A stretch of 64,000 nucleotides of DNA, taken from the NCBI GenBank assembly GCA_002748735.1, contig PDTC01000015.1, forward strand, positions 1 through 64,000, in the 5' to 3' direction. The DNA is from Desulfobulbus propionicus (lineage in GTDB: Bacteria > Desulfobacterota > Desulfobulbia > Desulfobulbales > Desulfobulbaceae). Shown here one piece after another: positions 63,247 to 64,000 of the stretch (position 1 is its first letter; each line of letters begins with the position of its first letter). Below the pieces are notes generated by a model. The model was given only the letters and a program-made list of their open reading frames with translations, did not search any database and was not told the origin of the DNA. Position numbers and translations under genes: made by a program.

Positions 63247-63579
63247 ATGTCTGCCGATCCTGATAAACTGGGCATATTTGTCACTTCACCCCAAAATATG
63301 GCCCATATTCTCGGTATAACCAAGGCTGCGGTCAACGCTGGAAAAAAAGTTAAAATATTTTTTACCTTTAAATCTATTCATCTCACTAAAAGTGCAGAGT
63401 TTGAAGAATTGACCAGTCTCTGCGACCCCGATGATCTTGCCATCTGCGCCGATAGTTACACTTGTGAAGGATATGATACTGTCAAAGATATCCCCGCAGG
63501 AATGACAGAAAAACAGATGCGTACTCAAGCATTCCATGGAGCTATTCTCGATGAATGCGGCAAGTATATAGTCATGTAA
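63247..63579 (+). CDS. DsrE-family sulfur relay protein
   Basis: A 110-residue protein with the DsrE/F fold: an N-terminal LGIFVTSPQNMAHILG strand-helix and GKKVKIFFTFKSIHL (32-46). Four cysteines, C59, C67, C73 and C104; the one near the helix start (C67/C73 region) would take over persulfide from TusA. AGGAGG lies 5-6 nt before ATG. In the same cluster as tusA, 39 bp after it. Confidence 0.85.
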   Translation: MSADPDKLGIFVTSPQNMAHILGITKAAVNAGKKVKIFFTFKSIHLTKSAEFEELTSLCDPDDLAICADSYTCEGYDTVKDIPAGMTEKQMRTQAFHGAILDECGKYIVM

Positions 63580-63591
63580 GGAGATATGTTA

Positions 63592-63939
63592 ATGGAATCA
63601 TTAAAAGTCTACATACTAATTGCCAACCGTACCTATAATGATGGCATTCGTTCAGGTCTCGGTCTAGCAGTTGAGAATCATTATGCATATCCTGTTATCA
63701 TGAATGGCGAGTTCCCGAAGATGACAGAATATATGTCTGAAAATATTGCCTGGATCTATGATATGGAAGGTGCGGTCTATAGCTGTGGTGCTGAGGCTCC
63801 ACAAGACCTACCTGAAGGTGTCGAGATGACTAATATCAGTCTTGAGGAGTTGGGTGAAAAAATGCGCGATGCTGATTTTATCATCCCTTATGGGCTCCCC
63901 AAACAAACTAACGAACCGCCGCCAGCTTGCGCCGAGTAG
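63592..63939 (+). CDS. Small conserved protein of the TusA/DsrE cluster
   Basis: A 115-residue protein with a DsrE/F-like start (SLKVYILIANRTYNDGIRSG) and Cys65 in VYSCGAEAP plus Cys113 near the end; the resemblance to DsrE is only partial. It may correspond to one of the conserved hypothetical proteins of the YTD gene set. ATG 63592 lies 8 nt after AAGGAG, whereas the ATG at 63586 is too close. The gap to the DsrE-type gene is only 12 bp, so they are surely one operon. Confidence 0.7.
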   Translation: MESLKVYILIANRTYNDGIRSGLGLAVENHYAYPVIMNGEFPKMTEYMSENIAWIYDMEGAVYSCGAEAPQDLPEGVEMTNISLEELGEKMRDADFIIPYGLPKQTNEPPPACAE

Positions 63940-63950
63940 AGGATATCATC

Positions 63951-64000
63951 ATGAAAATTCTTCAAGTCTACCGTTCGAAACCTAACGAAGACGTCCAGAA
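63951..64000 (+). CDS. Truncated gene at the window edge
   Basis: ATG 63951 opens a frame beginning MKILQVYRSKPNEDVQ that runs off the window. It lies 11 bp after the previous stop and has GAGGAT before it, so it is the next gene of the same operon. Too little is present to name it. Confidence 0.55.
   Translation, partial: MKILQVYRSKPNEDVQ

Overview
The window is a gene-dense stretch of a Gram-negative bacterial chromosome. It carries almost only core metabolism and housekeeping genes: thyA, folA, secDF, bamD, hemL, ATP synthase Fo, rimO, parAB with a parS site, recA-cinA-mtaB-mnmA, rsmE and dtd. It also holds transporter operons and one clearly broken gene. Several features point to an anaerobic Desulfobacterota lineage, probably Desulfobulbales-like: an Fo-only ATP synthase cluster, a one-piece SecDF, an FmdE-like protein, many zinc-ribbon or Cys-cluster proteins, and a TusA/DsrE-type sulfur-relay cluster at the right edge. 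The lineage is inferred from gene content; the sequence itself contains no rRNA.

Layout. 1-504: no convincing gene, two small hairpins. 505-9509 (+): thyA, a DUF748/AsmA-like envelope protein with tandem internal repeats, a signal-less arylsulfotransferase-like protein, and a TctCBA tricarboxylate transporter. 9530-10298: an AldA-like aldehyde dehydrogenase pseudogene. 10470-10545 (-): tRNA-Phe with a perfect 25-bp hairpin at its 3' end. 10.6-16.5 kb: an acidic zinc-ribbon protein (-), a VKOR-thioredoxin fusion, and a TRAP operon (dctPQM) with a PEP-mutase/isocitrate-lyase-type lyase. 17-24.6 kb: YkgJ-type protein, SecDF, LarB, a kinase pair, BamD and thioredoxin. 24.8-30.2 kb (+): hemL behind a consensus promoter, atpZ-atpI-atpB-atpE, a nucleoside phosphorylase and rimO.

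30.2-35.2 kb (-): IHF/HU, RluB-type pseudouridine synthase, YjbQ, a glycine-zipper lipoprotein, rmuC and cbpMA. 35.4-38.8 kb (+): shikimate kinase, a GT5 glycogen-synthase-like enzyme and GAPDH. 39.1-47 kb (-): PilZ-type and SH3 proteins, parB-parA beside an exact parS, an M16C protease, dtd, rsmE and folA. 47-53.3 kb: panE (+), then the minus-strand block HTH/two-CW protein, mnmA, mtaB, cinA, recA. 53.5-59.2 kb (+): dgkA and a BMP-type ABC operon with gpt inside it, which reads as a purine uptake-and-salvage unit. 59.2-62.7 kb: a lone CBM48 protein, a U32 protein followed by a divergent U32-like Cys-rich protein, and an FmdE-like protein. 62.9-64 kb (+): TusA, a DsrE-like protein, another small protein and a truncated ORF. 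This fits the 'YTD' sulfur gene set of sulfur disproportionators, though the YedE gene would lie outside the window.

The most interesting leads are the tandem U32/U32-like pair, the TusA-DsrE cluster, the HTH/two-CW protein upstream of mnmA, an operator-like palindrome inside the secDF promoter, the split kinase pair, and the reconstructable aldA pseudogene.
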